Below are positions 33,139-40,472 of a stretch of 64,000 nucleotides of DNA, piece by piece; position 1 is the first letter of the stretch, and every line of letters begins with the position of its first letter. Below the pieces are notes generated by a model that saw nothing but the letters and a program-made list of their open reading frames with translations, was not told the DNA's origin and searched no databases. The position numbers and the translations under genes were made by a program. This DNA is from Rhizobium sp. NLR16a (GTDB taxonomy: Bacteria; Pseudomonadota; Alphaproteobacteria; Rhizobiales; Rhizobiaceae): assembly GCF_017948245.1 (NCBI RefSeq), contig NZ_CP072871.1, positions 124,001 through 188,000 of the forward strand, in the 5' to 3' direction.

Positions 33139-34440
33139 TCAATCCTCGATCAAGGGCTTGGCGACAAGCGTGCCATAGTTGAAGACGCGCAGATAAAGCA
33201 GCGACAGCACCACGCCGATGACGACGAGCACCAGCGCCATGGCGGCACCCAGTCCGTATTCGAGATTGCCGGCATAGTTTCTGAGTGCGGTGTGATAGGC
33301 GGAGAGCGCCCAGACCTCGGTCGCGTTGCCCGGCCCGCCATTGGTGGCGAGCAGGATTTCATTGAAGGAGGCGAGCAGCGACAGCGTCTGATAGCAGGTG
33401 ACGAAGAGGATCGGCCAGCGCATCTGGGGCAGGATGATGTAGCGGATCTGCTGCCAGCGTGAGGCGCCGTCGACCTCGCTCGCATAGAACTGGCTCTTCG
33501 GGATGGCCTTCATCGCCGACGAGAACACCAGCATGCCCATCGAGGCGCCGATGAAGCCGTTGATCAGCACGACGAAGAACCAGGCATTATAGGCGGTATC
33601 GAGCAGATAGTTCTTCGGGGGGTAGCCGAACTTGCCCATCAGGATGGAGATGAAGCCGCTGTCCCAGGCGAGCCACTTCCACAGCATGACGTAGATGACG
33701 ACGGGCGTGATGCGCGGCAGGAGCCAGATGCCGCGAAAGATCGAGGCCGGCGTCGGAGGCATGTAATGCGTCCAGATGGCAAGCAGCAGCGCATAACCGA
33801 CGTTGAAGAGCATCAATACTAGCGCGACATAGAGAACGGTATTGAAAAGCACACGCGCCATGTCGGGCGAGCTGGCCATGCGTGAGAAATTGTCGGTCGT
33901 CCAGGTCCAGCCGGTATAGGTGGTCTTGGCGACGGTTTCCTTCTGCTCCGGCGTCAGCTTGAAACCCAGACCGTCCAGCGACGAAAACAGCTGTTCCTTG
34001 CTGTCGAAGCGCGTGTTGAGGACGGAGCGGTTGAACTGTTCGGAGATATGTTTGACCTCACGCGTCGAAGGGCGTTCGGCAAGATCCTTGATCATGCGTT
34101 CGACCTCGCGCCGCGTCGCAAAGATCTCGCCGGCGTGTTTGGCGCGCAACTCCGCCGCGATCGCAGGCGCAAGGCCGAGGCCCTCCACGGCCTTGAGGCC
34201 GGCTTCGTCGATCGTGTAGCGCGGCTCGGCCATCTCGGCCGCGATCTCCGGCATCGCCGATTTCAGCGTGATCAGCGAATTAGGTGCGATCTGATAGACG
34301 CCCCCTGAAATGCCAGTCGCCGTGGTCATGTTGGTCATGGAGAAGACTGCCGTCAGAACGACCGGCATCAGGAAAAACAGCACGATCATGACCGCCGCAG
34401 GCGCGATCATCACCAGTCCGAGCGTTCTGGACGTTTTCAT
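33139..34440 (-). CDS. ABC transporter permease, MalF type with a large extracytoplasmic insert (third importer)
   Basis: 433 residues, far above the ~300 usual for this class. First helix VMIAPAAVMIVLFFLMPVVL, second at about residue 198. Between them lies about 140 residues (38-178) that should be periplasmic. This insert is charged and helical (LGLAPAIAAELRAKHAGE; REVERMIKDLAERPSTREV; TPEQKETVAKT) and does not resemble MalF P2 as far as I can judge. The core is normal: EVDGASRWQQIRYIILPQMR is the coupling loop. The insert may touch the binding protein. Confidence 0.9.
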   Translation of the reverse strand: MKTSRTLGLVMIAPAAVMIVLFFLMPVVLTAVFSMTNMTTATGISGGVYQIAPNSLITLKSAMPEIAAEMAEPRYTIDEAGLKAVEGLGLAPAIAAELRAKHAGEIFATRREVERMIKDLAERPSTREVKHISEQFNRSVLNTRFDSKEQLFSSLDGLGFKLTPEQKETVAKTTYTGWTWTTDNFSRMASSPDMARVLFNTVLYVALVLMLFNVGYALLLAIWTHYMPPTPASIFRGIWLLPRITPVVIYVMLWKWLAWDSGFISILMGKFGYPPKNYLLDTAYNAWFFVVLINGFIGASMGMLVFSSAMKAIPKSQFYASEVDGASRWQQIRYIILPQMRWPILFVTCYQTLSLLASFNEILLATNGGPGNATEVWALSAYHTALRNYAGNLEYGLGAAMALVLVVIGVVLSLLYLRVFNYGTLVAKPLIED

Positions 34441-34464
34441 GGAAGCCTCCTCGAAGGGATCGAT

Positions 34465-34489
34465 CGGGCGGCGGGGTTGCCGCCGTCCG
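34465..34489 (-). repeat. Intercistronic stem-loop after the third binding-protein gene
   Basis: Arms CGGGCGGCGG (34465-34474) and CCGCCGTCCG (34480-34489) pair over 10 bp with one G-U wobble and a 5-base loop. It sits in the 65-base gap between the binding-protein stop and the permease start, like the structures near 480, 23134, 51790 and 61850. Confidence 0.55.
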
Positions 34490-34505
34490 GAGGGATGCTT
34501 CGATC

Positions 34506-35852
34506 TCAGCGGATGACGATCTTGTCACCGAGCGTGCTTTTCAGCTCGCTTTCGGCATCGCCGATGGCGGCGTCGACGGTCTTGGCGCCGGTCCAGGAAG
34601 CTTCGAGGTTCTTCCACATGATGTTCCAATAGGTGCCGAAATCGGAATTGTTCGGCATCGCATTGGCATGCGGCAGCAGCCGTTCGGTGGCTTCGCGGGT
34701 CCAGCGGTCAGCCGAGTAAAAATCCACTTCAGACTCCGCCTCAGAAATGCCGAGATGGGCTGACTTGACCGCATGCAACGCATTGATGCGCGGCTCCGAG
34801 GCGATCGTGATCAGCTTGGCGGCGATATCGGTGTCCTCCTTGTCGTGGCCTGCGGTCAGGAGGTAGACGAGCGGATGCGTCAGCGTGTTGGCCTTGCCCC
34901 CTTCGCCGGCCGGGATCAGCGTGAAGATCACGTTGCCGAAGAAATCCTTGAGGCCTTCCTGATTGACGAGTCGGGCATAGTGCCAGGTGCCGCCGTCCCA
35001 GATGCCGGCCTTGCCGGTGGCGACTTCCTTCCACCACTGGTCGCCCGGCATGCCGATGTGGTTCTTCTTGGTGACGCCTGATTTAACAGCGTCGGCGAAG
35101 AACTGGTAAGTGCGTGCCATCGCAGCCTTGTCGAAAACAAGCTTGCCGCCTTCTTCCATCGTGCCGCCGAAGCTGGTGTAGAACTGCCAGTAATCCGGAC
35201 CGTTGCTGGTGCGCGGATAAAAGCCGTAGCCGGGCTGGACGAGGCCCTTGTCCTGCATCTTCCTGGCGTCTTCGAGCAGGTTCTTCATCGTATACTTACC
35301 GTCCTGCACGTTCTGCGGCAGGGCGTCGAGATCGGCGTCACTGTAGCCGATCGCCTTCATATACGGTTTCCAGAAGAACATCGGCCGGGATTCGGCATCC
35401 TGCGGGATGCCGTAGACGGTGCCGTTGTAGGAGGCGATCTTCAGAAGATTTTCGTAGATGCCGTTGAGCGGCCAGGAGTCGAGGTCGACATAATCTTCGA
35501 TCGGGACGATCAGGCCGGATTGCGACCAGGGCGCGATGTCCTCATGGCCGCTTACGACGATGTTCGGGGCGGTCTTGGCTTCTGCGGCAAGGGTCAGCGC
35601 CTGTTTGAAGTCTTCCCAGGCGCTATAGGGCTTTTTCTCGACGGTGATTTTCAGGTCTTCGCCCTTGAGGGCGGCTTCGCGCTGCAGCTGCTGCGCCGCG
35701 ATCTCGATGGCATCGAGACGATAGACGTCGTTCGGGCCGGTGCCCCCGGCCCAGACGCTGATGGTAACATCCTTGGCGAATGCAAATACGGAGGTCGAGG
35801 CCAGGATGGCAGCCGCGATCGTAAGGGATTTCAACGTCGGCAAAATGGTCAT
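34506..35852 (-). CDS. Extracellular solute-binding protein (third importer)
   Basis: About 448 residues, periplasmic. Signal peptide PTLKSLTIAAAILASTSVFA then DVTISVWAGGTGPNDVYRLD. The mature region has NIVVSGHEDIAPWSQSGLIV and GKAGIWDGGTWHYARLVNQE. I prefer ATG 35852 because GGGGAG lies 9 bases before it; ATG 35861, three codons upstream, abuts that site. First gene of a seven-gene operon (importer, diesterase, LacI, phosphatase). A phosphodiester or polyol ligand is inferred from the enzymes. Confidence 0.92.
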   Translation of the reverse strand: MTILPTLKSLTIAAAILASTSVFAFAKDVTISVWAGGTGPNDVYRLDAIEIAAQQLQREAALKGEDLKITVEKKPYSAWEDFKQALTLAAEAKTAPNIVVSGHEDIAPWSQSGLIVPIEDYVDLDSWPLNGIYENLLKIASYNGTVYGIPQDAESRPMFFWKPYMKAIGYSDADLDALPQNVQDGKYTMKNLLEDARKMQDKGLVQPGYGFYPRTSNGPDYWQFYTSFGGTMEEGGKLVFDKAAMARTYQFFADAVKSGVTKKNHIGMPGDQWWKEVATGKAGIWDGGTWHYARLVNQEGLKDFFGNVIFTLIPAGEGGKANTLTHPLVYLLTAGHDKEDTDIAAKLITIASEPRINALHAVKSAHLGISEAESEVDFYSADRWTREATERLLPHANAMPNNSDFGTYWNIMWKNLEASWTGAKTVDAAIGDAESELKSTLGDKIVIR

Positions 35853-35985
35853 CTTCTTCATCTCCCCAGAAGAGCAGTGTGAAGCCTCTTGACGGGTCAT
35901 CACTGGTGTTGACGACCGCTTCGAGAGCCCGCGAAACGTGACAAGTCCCGCTCTATTGGCTTGATGTAACGGTCGAATGACAAAA

Positions 35986-36034
35986 TTGAGCACGTGTGCA
36001 AAAATTATTATGACGATGTGCGCGGGACTTGCAA
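35986..36034 (-). promoter_or_regulatory. Promoter and LacI-type operator of the third importer operon
   Basis: Minus strand: TTGCAA (36034-36029), 16-base spacer, CATAAT (36012-36007), giving a start point near 36000. The near-palindrome TTGAGCACGTGTGCAA (35986-36001; 12 of 16 positions symmetric, centred on CACGTG) overlaps that start point, a repressor position. The regulator is probably the LacI gene at 29472-30476. Confidence 0.55.
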
Positions 36035-36099
36035 GCGGCAGTGTTAGACGGGCATCTTTTGTGCTTCAAATTGCGGCTTTCCTGGTCTAGCATCGCCTC

Positions 36100-36558
36100 A
36101 TGAGCCTTGAATCCGTCCGCGCCTTCCTCCGTGCTCACGCACCCGATATCGACATCATCGAAACCGCCGAGAGTTCCTCGACGGTTGCCCTTGCCGCCGA
36201 AGCCCATGGCGTCGAGCCCGCCCAGATCGCCAAAACGATCTGTCTGCGCGTCGGCGAACAGATGATGCTGGTGGTCGCCGGCGGTACGGCGCGGCTCGAC
36301 AATCGCAAGTTCAAGGACACTTTCGGGGCCAAGGGGCGCATGCTCGATGCCGAAGAGGTCGTGGCGGTCACCAGCCATCCTGTCGGCGGCGTCTGCCCGT
36401 TCGGCCTGCCCGCGCCGCTGCCGATCTATTGCGATATTTCGCTGAAACGTTTCGATGAAGTCGTACCGGCGGCCGGCTCGACCAATTCGGCCGTGCGCAT
36501 CGCTACGGGACGGCTGGCCGAGCTCACCGGCGCCAGTTGGGTCGATGTTTGTCAGTAA
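36100..36558 (+). CDS. YbaK/EbsC family protein (aminoacyl-tRNA deacylase-like)
   Basis: 152 residues, single YbaK domain. Seen: VEPAQIAKTICLRVGEQMML with the conserved Lys, VAGGTARLDNRKFKDTFGAK, EVVAVTSHPVGGVCPFGLP (the GGV-PFG signature) and DEVVPAAGSTNSAVRIATGR. Members hydrolyse mischarged tRNAs such as Cys- or Ala-tRNAPro; which one cannot be read here. Stands alone in a 247-base divergent interval from the binding-protein gene. No unusual features. Confidence 0.9.
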   Translation: MSLESVRAFLRAHAPDIDIIETAESSSTVALAAEAHGVEPAQIAKTICLRVGEQMMLVVAGGTARLDNRKFKDTFGAKGRMLDAEEVVAVTSHPVGGVCPFGLPAPLPIYCDISLKRFDEVVPAAGSTNSAVRIATGRLAELTGASWVDVCQ

Positions 36559-36642
36559 AACACTCGCAAAACTTCAAACAGAAGAAAGACGACCTATATT
36601 CTATCCCGACATGCCGTGATTGTGCATGACAGGAGACCAGGA

Positions 36643-37656
36643 ATGCCGAGTGCCGTTTCGCGTTTTGCCAAGATGGCGGCCATTGCCGTACTGACGAGCG
36701 CTACCGTTTTTGCCACGATCAGCGATGCCGATGCGCGACGCGCCGGCGGCTTCGGCGGGTTCGGAAGCCGTGGCACCCGCACTTTCAGCGCGCCTCCGGT
36801 TACCCGTACGGCGCCTGCCCCGGCTGCCCCCATCGAACGATCGATGACGCCGCGCCCGCAAACGACGGCACCCTATAGCACGCAGCAGCCCGGCTACGCC
36901 CAGCAGCGCCCGGGTTTCTTCAACGGCTTCGGCCGTTCGATGATCGGCGGGCTGATCGCCGGCGGTCTCCTCGGCATGCTGCTCGGCCAGGGTTTCGGCG
37001 GCGGCTTCGGCTTCCTCGGCATGCTGCTGCAGATCGCTTTGATCGGCGGCGCCGTCATGCTTGCCATGCGTTATTTCGCCAACCGCCGCCAGCCTTCTTA
37101 CGGCGCCAGCGGTCAGAGCCGGTCCTACGGCCAGTCCGTTAAAATGTCGCCCACGAACTCTTCGTCGTTCCAGATCCCGGCGATCGGCTCGGGCGCCGGT
37201 TACGGCGGACTGCCGCGCGGCAATCGCTTAAGCGACGAGATCGGGCTGGTCCAGGCTGATCTCGACCAGTTCGAGGAGTTGCTGACGAGCGTGCAGACCG
37301 CTTACGGCGCCGAAGATTACGGCGCGTTGCGCCGGCTGACGACGCCCGAGGCCATGTCCTACCTTGCCGAGGAACTGGGAGAAAACGCCACCAACGGCGT
37401 GCGCAACCGTGTCTCCGACGTCAAGCTGCTGCAGGGCGATATTGCCGAGGCCTGGCGCGAGAACGGCCAGGAATATGCGACGCTCGCTATGCGTTATTCC
37501 TCGATCGATGCGATGGTCGAACGCGACAGCGGTCGCGTCGTTTCCGGCGACGACCGCCGTCCGAGCGAAAGCACCGAGATATGGACCTTCGTGCGCAGGC
37601 CGGGCGCGGACTGGAAACTCGCCGCGATCCAGGGCACCGGGCAGCGCGCCGCTTAA
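36643..37656 (+). CDS. Tim44-like domain protein with membrane anchor
   Basis: 337 residues. N-terminal signal/anchor (KMAAIAVLTSATVFATISDA), a low-complexity Ala/Pro/Gln/Tyr-rich stretch (about 30-100), a glycine-rich hydrophobic hairpin (MIGGLIAGGLLGMLLGQGFG; MLLQIALIGGAVMLAMRYFA), then a C-terminal Tim44-like/MBA1 fold (about residues 195-337: LVQADLDQFEELLTSVQTAY; EIWTFVRRPGADWKLAAIQG). ATG 36643 has AGGAG upstream. In mitochondria Tim44 tethers the import motor; bacterial members are poorly understood and may act at the inner membrane. Confidence 0.85.
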   Translation: MPSAVSRFAKMAAIAVLTSATVFATISDADARRAGGFGGFGSRGTRTFSAPPVTRTAPAPAAPIERSMTPRPQTTAPYSTQQPGYAQQRPGFFNGFGRSMIGGLIAGGLLGMLLGQGFGGGFGFLGMLLQIALIGGAVMLAMRYFANRRQPSYGASGQSRSYGQSVKMSPTNSSSFQIPAIGSGAGYGGLPRGNRLSDEIGLVQADLDQFEELLTSVQTAYGAEDYGALRRLTTPEAMSYLAEELGENATNGVRNRVSDVKLLQGDIAEAWRENGQEYATLAMRYSSIDAMVERDSGRVVSGDDRRPSESTEIWTFVRRPGADWKLAAIQGTGQRAA

Positions 37657-37673
37657 AGAAGGCTCTTATTCAC

Positions 37674-37704
37674 GCCGCCCAGGCTGTCAATCAGCTTGGG
37701 CGGC
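37674..37704. terminator. Stem-loop between convergent genes
   Basis: Arms GCCGCCCA (37674-37681) and TGGGCGGC (37697-37704), with an inner GCTG/CAGC pairing inside the loop. It lies in the 52-base gap between the Tim44-like gene and the convergent dehydrogenase gene. No strong U-tract; position suggests a shared terminator. Confidence 0.5.
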
Positions 37705-37708
37705 ATCT

Positions 37709-38740
37709 TCAATTCACCGCGACCGGCTTGGAGCGCATGCGGGAGACCGTCTCGCGCTCCGCCCGTTTGCAGCGCATCGGCGGCAGGCCGCGATCCATCA
37801 GGTCCATGTCCTCGAGCACCATGTCGCCCATCTTCTTGAAGGCGCTGTCGAGCGCTCCGGCCCGGTGCGCCGAGCGGATGAAGCCCTTCAGGCTGCGTAC
37901 CGGATGATCAGGCGGCAGCGGCTCTTCAGGGTAGACGTCGCTTGCCGCGACGATATGGCCTGACGAAACGGCCGCCATCAATGCGTCGAAATCGACAACG
38001 TCGGCGCGGCTGAGCAGGATGAAGGCCGCTCCCCTGCGCATGCTGGAAAAGGCCTCGGTACCGAGAAATCCCCTGTTTTCGCTGGTGACGGCTGCGACGA
38101 CAAAGACGAAATCGCTCTTCGTCAGGACATCCTCCAGGCTTGCGGGCTCGACGCCGTTTTCTTCGAGGATCGAGCGGGGCAGCCAGGGATCGAAGACCCG
38201 GATGCGCGCCCTGAAACCGGACAGCAAGCGGCGCAGCGCTCTGCCGAGATCGCCGAAGCCGACAATGCCGATCTCGGAACCGGCGATCAGCCGCGCGCTC
38301 GCATTGCCCTCCCCGCCCCAGAGCTCGCTGCCCTGGCGAAAGGCCACGTCGGCATCGACGATGCCGCGCGCCAGGGCCAGCGCAAAGCCGAGACCGATTT
38401 CGGCCACCGGCTCGGCGAAAACCTGGCCCGTCGTCACGACATGGATGCCGCGCTCGAACAGCACGTCATAGGGCATGTTGTTGAGAAGATTGCTCTCGAC
38501 GTTGAGGATCGAGCGTAGAGCCGGCATTCTGGCGAGCGTTTCCGCCGAGAGCGGCGGCTGACCGATCACATAGCGCGCTCTGCCGAGAATTTCGTCGCCA
38601 AGCCCGGCGATGTTCTTCGGATCGGCTTCGACAACTTCGTATTTCGCCTGCAGTTCGGCGCGTGCCTTATCGCTGAAGATCAGATCGAGCGTGCGCGGCT
38701 CGGGCGCGCTGATTGCCAGCGGTCGTTCGGCATTTGTCAT
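37709..38740 (-). CDS. D-isomer-specific 2-hydroxyacid dehydrogenase family protein
   Basis: 343 residues, cytoplasmic NAD(P)-dependent reductase of 2-keto acids or D-2-hydroxyacids. NAD-binding loop EIGIVGFGDLGRALRRLLSG (about residues 172-191). Catalytic residues in order: Arg in LLSRADVVDFDAL, Glu in DVYPEEPLPPDHPV and His in IRSAHRAGALDSA. ATG 38740 is chosen because GGAGGAG ends six bases upstream; ATG 38746 overlaps that spacing. Divergent from hupE. Substrate unknown. Confidence 0.92.
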   Translation of the reverse strand: MTNAERPLAISAPEPRTLDLIFSDKARAELQAKYEVVEADPKNIAGLGDEILGRARYVIGQPPLSAETLARMPALRSILNVESNLLNNMPYDVLFERGIHVVTTGQVFAEPVAEIGLGFALALARGIVDADVAFRQGSELWGGEGNASARLIAGSEIGIVGFGDLGRALRRLLSGFRARIRVFDPWLPRSILEENGVEPASLEDVLTKSDFVFVVAAVTSENRGFLGTEAFSSMRRGAAFILLSRADVVDFDALMAAVSSGHIVAASDVYPEEPLPPDHPVRSLKGFIRSAHRAGALDSAFKKMGDMVLEDMDLMDRGLPPMRCKRAERETVSRMRSKPVAVN

Positions 38741-39014
38741 CGGCATCTCCTCCGTCGCGGCGGCTTGCGTTGCCGGCTGGAGAATTGATAACCTCCGACC
38801 GCGGCCGTTTCCAGTTGGTGGACGAGAAATTGCAGAGCGAACCGCGCACCGGTGCTGATCATGAGTGGCCGAAGCAATGGAAAGCGGCATTTGCCTATCA
38901 GATAAGCAATTGAATTCTCTGGCTATTCGTGGCTTTTCTGTTGACGGTCCGAACTGCCTGAATTAGCTTGAGGCATCCCGGCAGGAAGTCGAAGAATTGC
39001 AAAGGAAACGAACC

Positions 39015-39614
39015 ATGAAGTCAGTACTTAAGAGCGGCCTGCTTGCCTTGGCTGCCGCAGCGCTACCGGCTGTCGCTTCCGCCCATCCTGCCGTCGGCGA
39101 CGCTGCCGGCTTCAGCCACGGCTTTGCTCATCCGATCTCCGGCCTCGATCATGTCCTTGCCATGGTGATGGTCGGTGTGGTTGCTTTCCAGCTCGGCGGT
39201 CGCGCCATCTGGCTCTTGCCGTTGACCTTCGTCCTGATGATGGCATTTGGCGGTGCTCTCGGCGTTGCCGGCGTTGATCTTCCCTTCGTTGAGACAGGCA
39301 TTGCGCTTTCCGTCGTCGTTCTGGGGGGCATGATTGCAATCAATGTCAGGGCGCCGCTGGCTACGGCGCTCGGCATGGCGGGTCTCTTCGCCATCTTTCA
39401 TGGCCATGCGCACGGCGCCGAAATGCCGGACGACGCTGCCGGCGCCGCCTATGCTGCCGGCTTCATGATGGCAACCGGACTGCTGCATGGCGCCGGCCTC
39501 GCGCTTGGCTGCGTGATCGGCCGCGCCGGCGAACGCCAGGGCGTTTTCGTCACGCGGGCGGCCGGCGGCCTTGCCGCCATCTCGGGACTGGGCATCCTGG
39601 CCGGTCTGATCTGA
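39015..39614 (+). CDS. hupE: HupE/UreJ family protein
   Basis: 199 residues. Sec signal peptide LLALAAAALPAVASAHPAVG, then the family signature GFAHPISGLDHVLAMVMVGV (His residues that may bind nickel) and about five further helices with DAAGAAYAAGFMMATGLLHG. HupE and UreJ are nickel-uptake or metal-related membrane proteins usually found with hydrogenase or urease genes; none is in this window. Single gene, 274 bases from the divergent dehydrogenase, where no clear promoter is visible. Nickel or cobalt uptake is a guess from the family. Confidence 0.88.
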   Translation: MKSVLKSGLLALAAAALPAVASAHPAVGDAAGFSHGFAHPISGLDHVLAMVMVGVVAFQLGGRAIWLLPLTFVLMMAFGGALGVAGVDLPFVETGIALSVVVLGGMIAINVRAPLATALGMAGLFAIFHGHAHGAEMPDDAAGAAYAAGFMMATGLLHGAGLALGCVIGRAGERQGVFVTRAAGGLAAISGLGILAGLI

Positions 39615-39816
39615 TCTGTCCGCATTTCGGCAAGAAGCCGATACGCAGCTAACGCACCTCGCTCGGACAATTACGCTCGGCATGCGCGATGCAATGCCGG
39701 ACATAGTTTTCGCATTATTGCGCTGACGAACCGCGGAGTTGCGCCGCGTAATCCGCTGCGGTCAATACCACGCGTGAATTGACAATATCCAAATTGACGC
39801 AGGCACCTCTTGCTGA

Positions 39817-39870
39817 TTGTCGGCGGGAGGTAAAGCTCTGTATAGTGATTTCAGAAATTTCTGAAATCAC
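39817..39870 (+). promoter_or_regulatory. Promoter and 26-bp perfect palindrome before the regulator-cyd operon
   Basis: TTGTCG (39817-39822), 18-base spacer, TATAGT (39841-39846). Starting within the -10 and covering the start point is a perfect palindrome of 26 bp (39845-39870) whose half-site is GTGATTTCAGAAA. ATG 39890 follows 19 bases later. The arrangement is that of autorepression by the MarR/GbsR-type product. No FixK/FNR box is seen in the 275-base interval 39615-39889. Confidence 0.72.
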
Positions 39871-39889
39871 AGACTCAACGGAAATTGAC

Positions 39890-40468
39890 ATGAACCTTCC
39901 GCCTCTCGTTCAGTCCTTTGTTCTCCATTTCGGGGAAATGGGATCGCGCTGGGGGATCAATCGCACAGTCGGTCAGATCTACGCCCTGCTATTCGTCTCC
40001 CCCGCCTCGCTCTGCGCCGAGGAGATCGCCGATTCCCTCAGCATCTCGCGCTCCAATGTGTCGATGAGCCTGCGCGAGCTGCAGGCCTGGAATCTCGTCC
40101 TTCTCAAACACAAGCCGGATGATCGCCGCGATTTCTTCACCACACCCGATGATGTCTGGCAGATATTGAGGACGCTTGCCGAGGAGCGGAAGAAACGGGA
40201 GGTCGACCCGACGCTGTCGGTTTTGCGCGAAATCCTGATGCAGCGCCCGGCAAGCGAAACCGAGCGCTATGCGCAGGAACGCATGGGCGAGATGCATACG
40301 CTGATCGAACAGCTGACGCATTGGTATGAAGACGTAAAACAACTTGAAACGGAAAGGCTCGCGACGCTACTCTCGCTGGGCGCGAAAGTGACAAAGCTTC
40401 TGGAGGCCAAGGACCGAGTCATCTCGCTCGGCCGCAGCCGCCGGCCGAATCCTGCGAACAAGAGTTAG
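39890..40468 (+). CDS. GbsR/MarR-type transcriptional regulator of the cyd operon
   Basis: 192 residues. Winged helix-turn-helix (about residues 25-95): LCAEEIADSLSISRSNVSMS is the HTH, LRELQAWNLVLLKHKPDDRR the wing. The start LPPLVQSFVLHFGEMGSRWG is the GbsR family signature, and a helical C-terminal part (RMGEMHTLIEQLTHWYEDVK) probably dimerises. The gene ends 4 bases before cydD. It very likely binds the palindrome at 39845-39870 and so controls bd oxidase synthesis. Ligand or signal unknown. Confidence 0.9.
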   Translation: MNLPPLVQSFVLHFGEMGSRWGINRTVGQIYALLFVSPASLCAEEIADSLSISRSNVSMSLRELQAWNLVLLKHKPDDRRDFFTTPDDVWQILRTLAEERKKREVDPTLSVLREILMQRPASETERYAQERMGEMHTLIEQLTHWYEDVKQLETERLATLLSLGAKVTKLLEAKDRVISLGRSRRPNPANKS

Positions 40469-40472
40469 CGGC

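Noticed and set aside
39615..39889. Search for a FixK/FNR box before the cyd operon
   Set aside because: No TTGAY-N4-RTCAA sequence was found in the interval; TTGAC occurs near 39780 and 39794 but without the second half-site.
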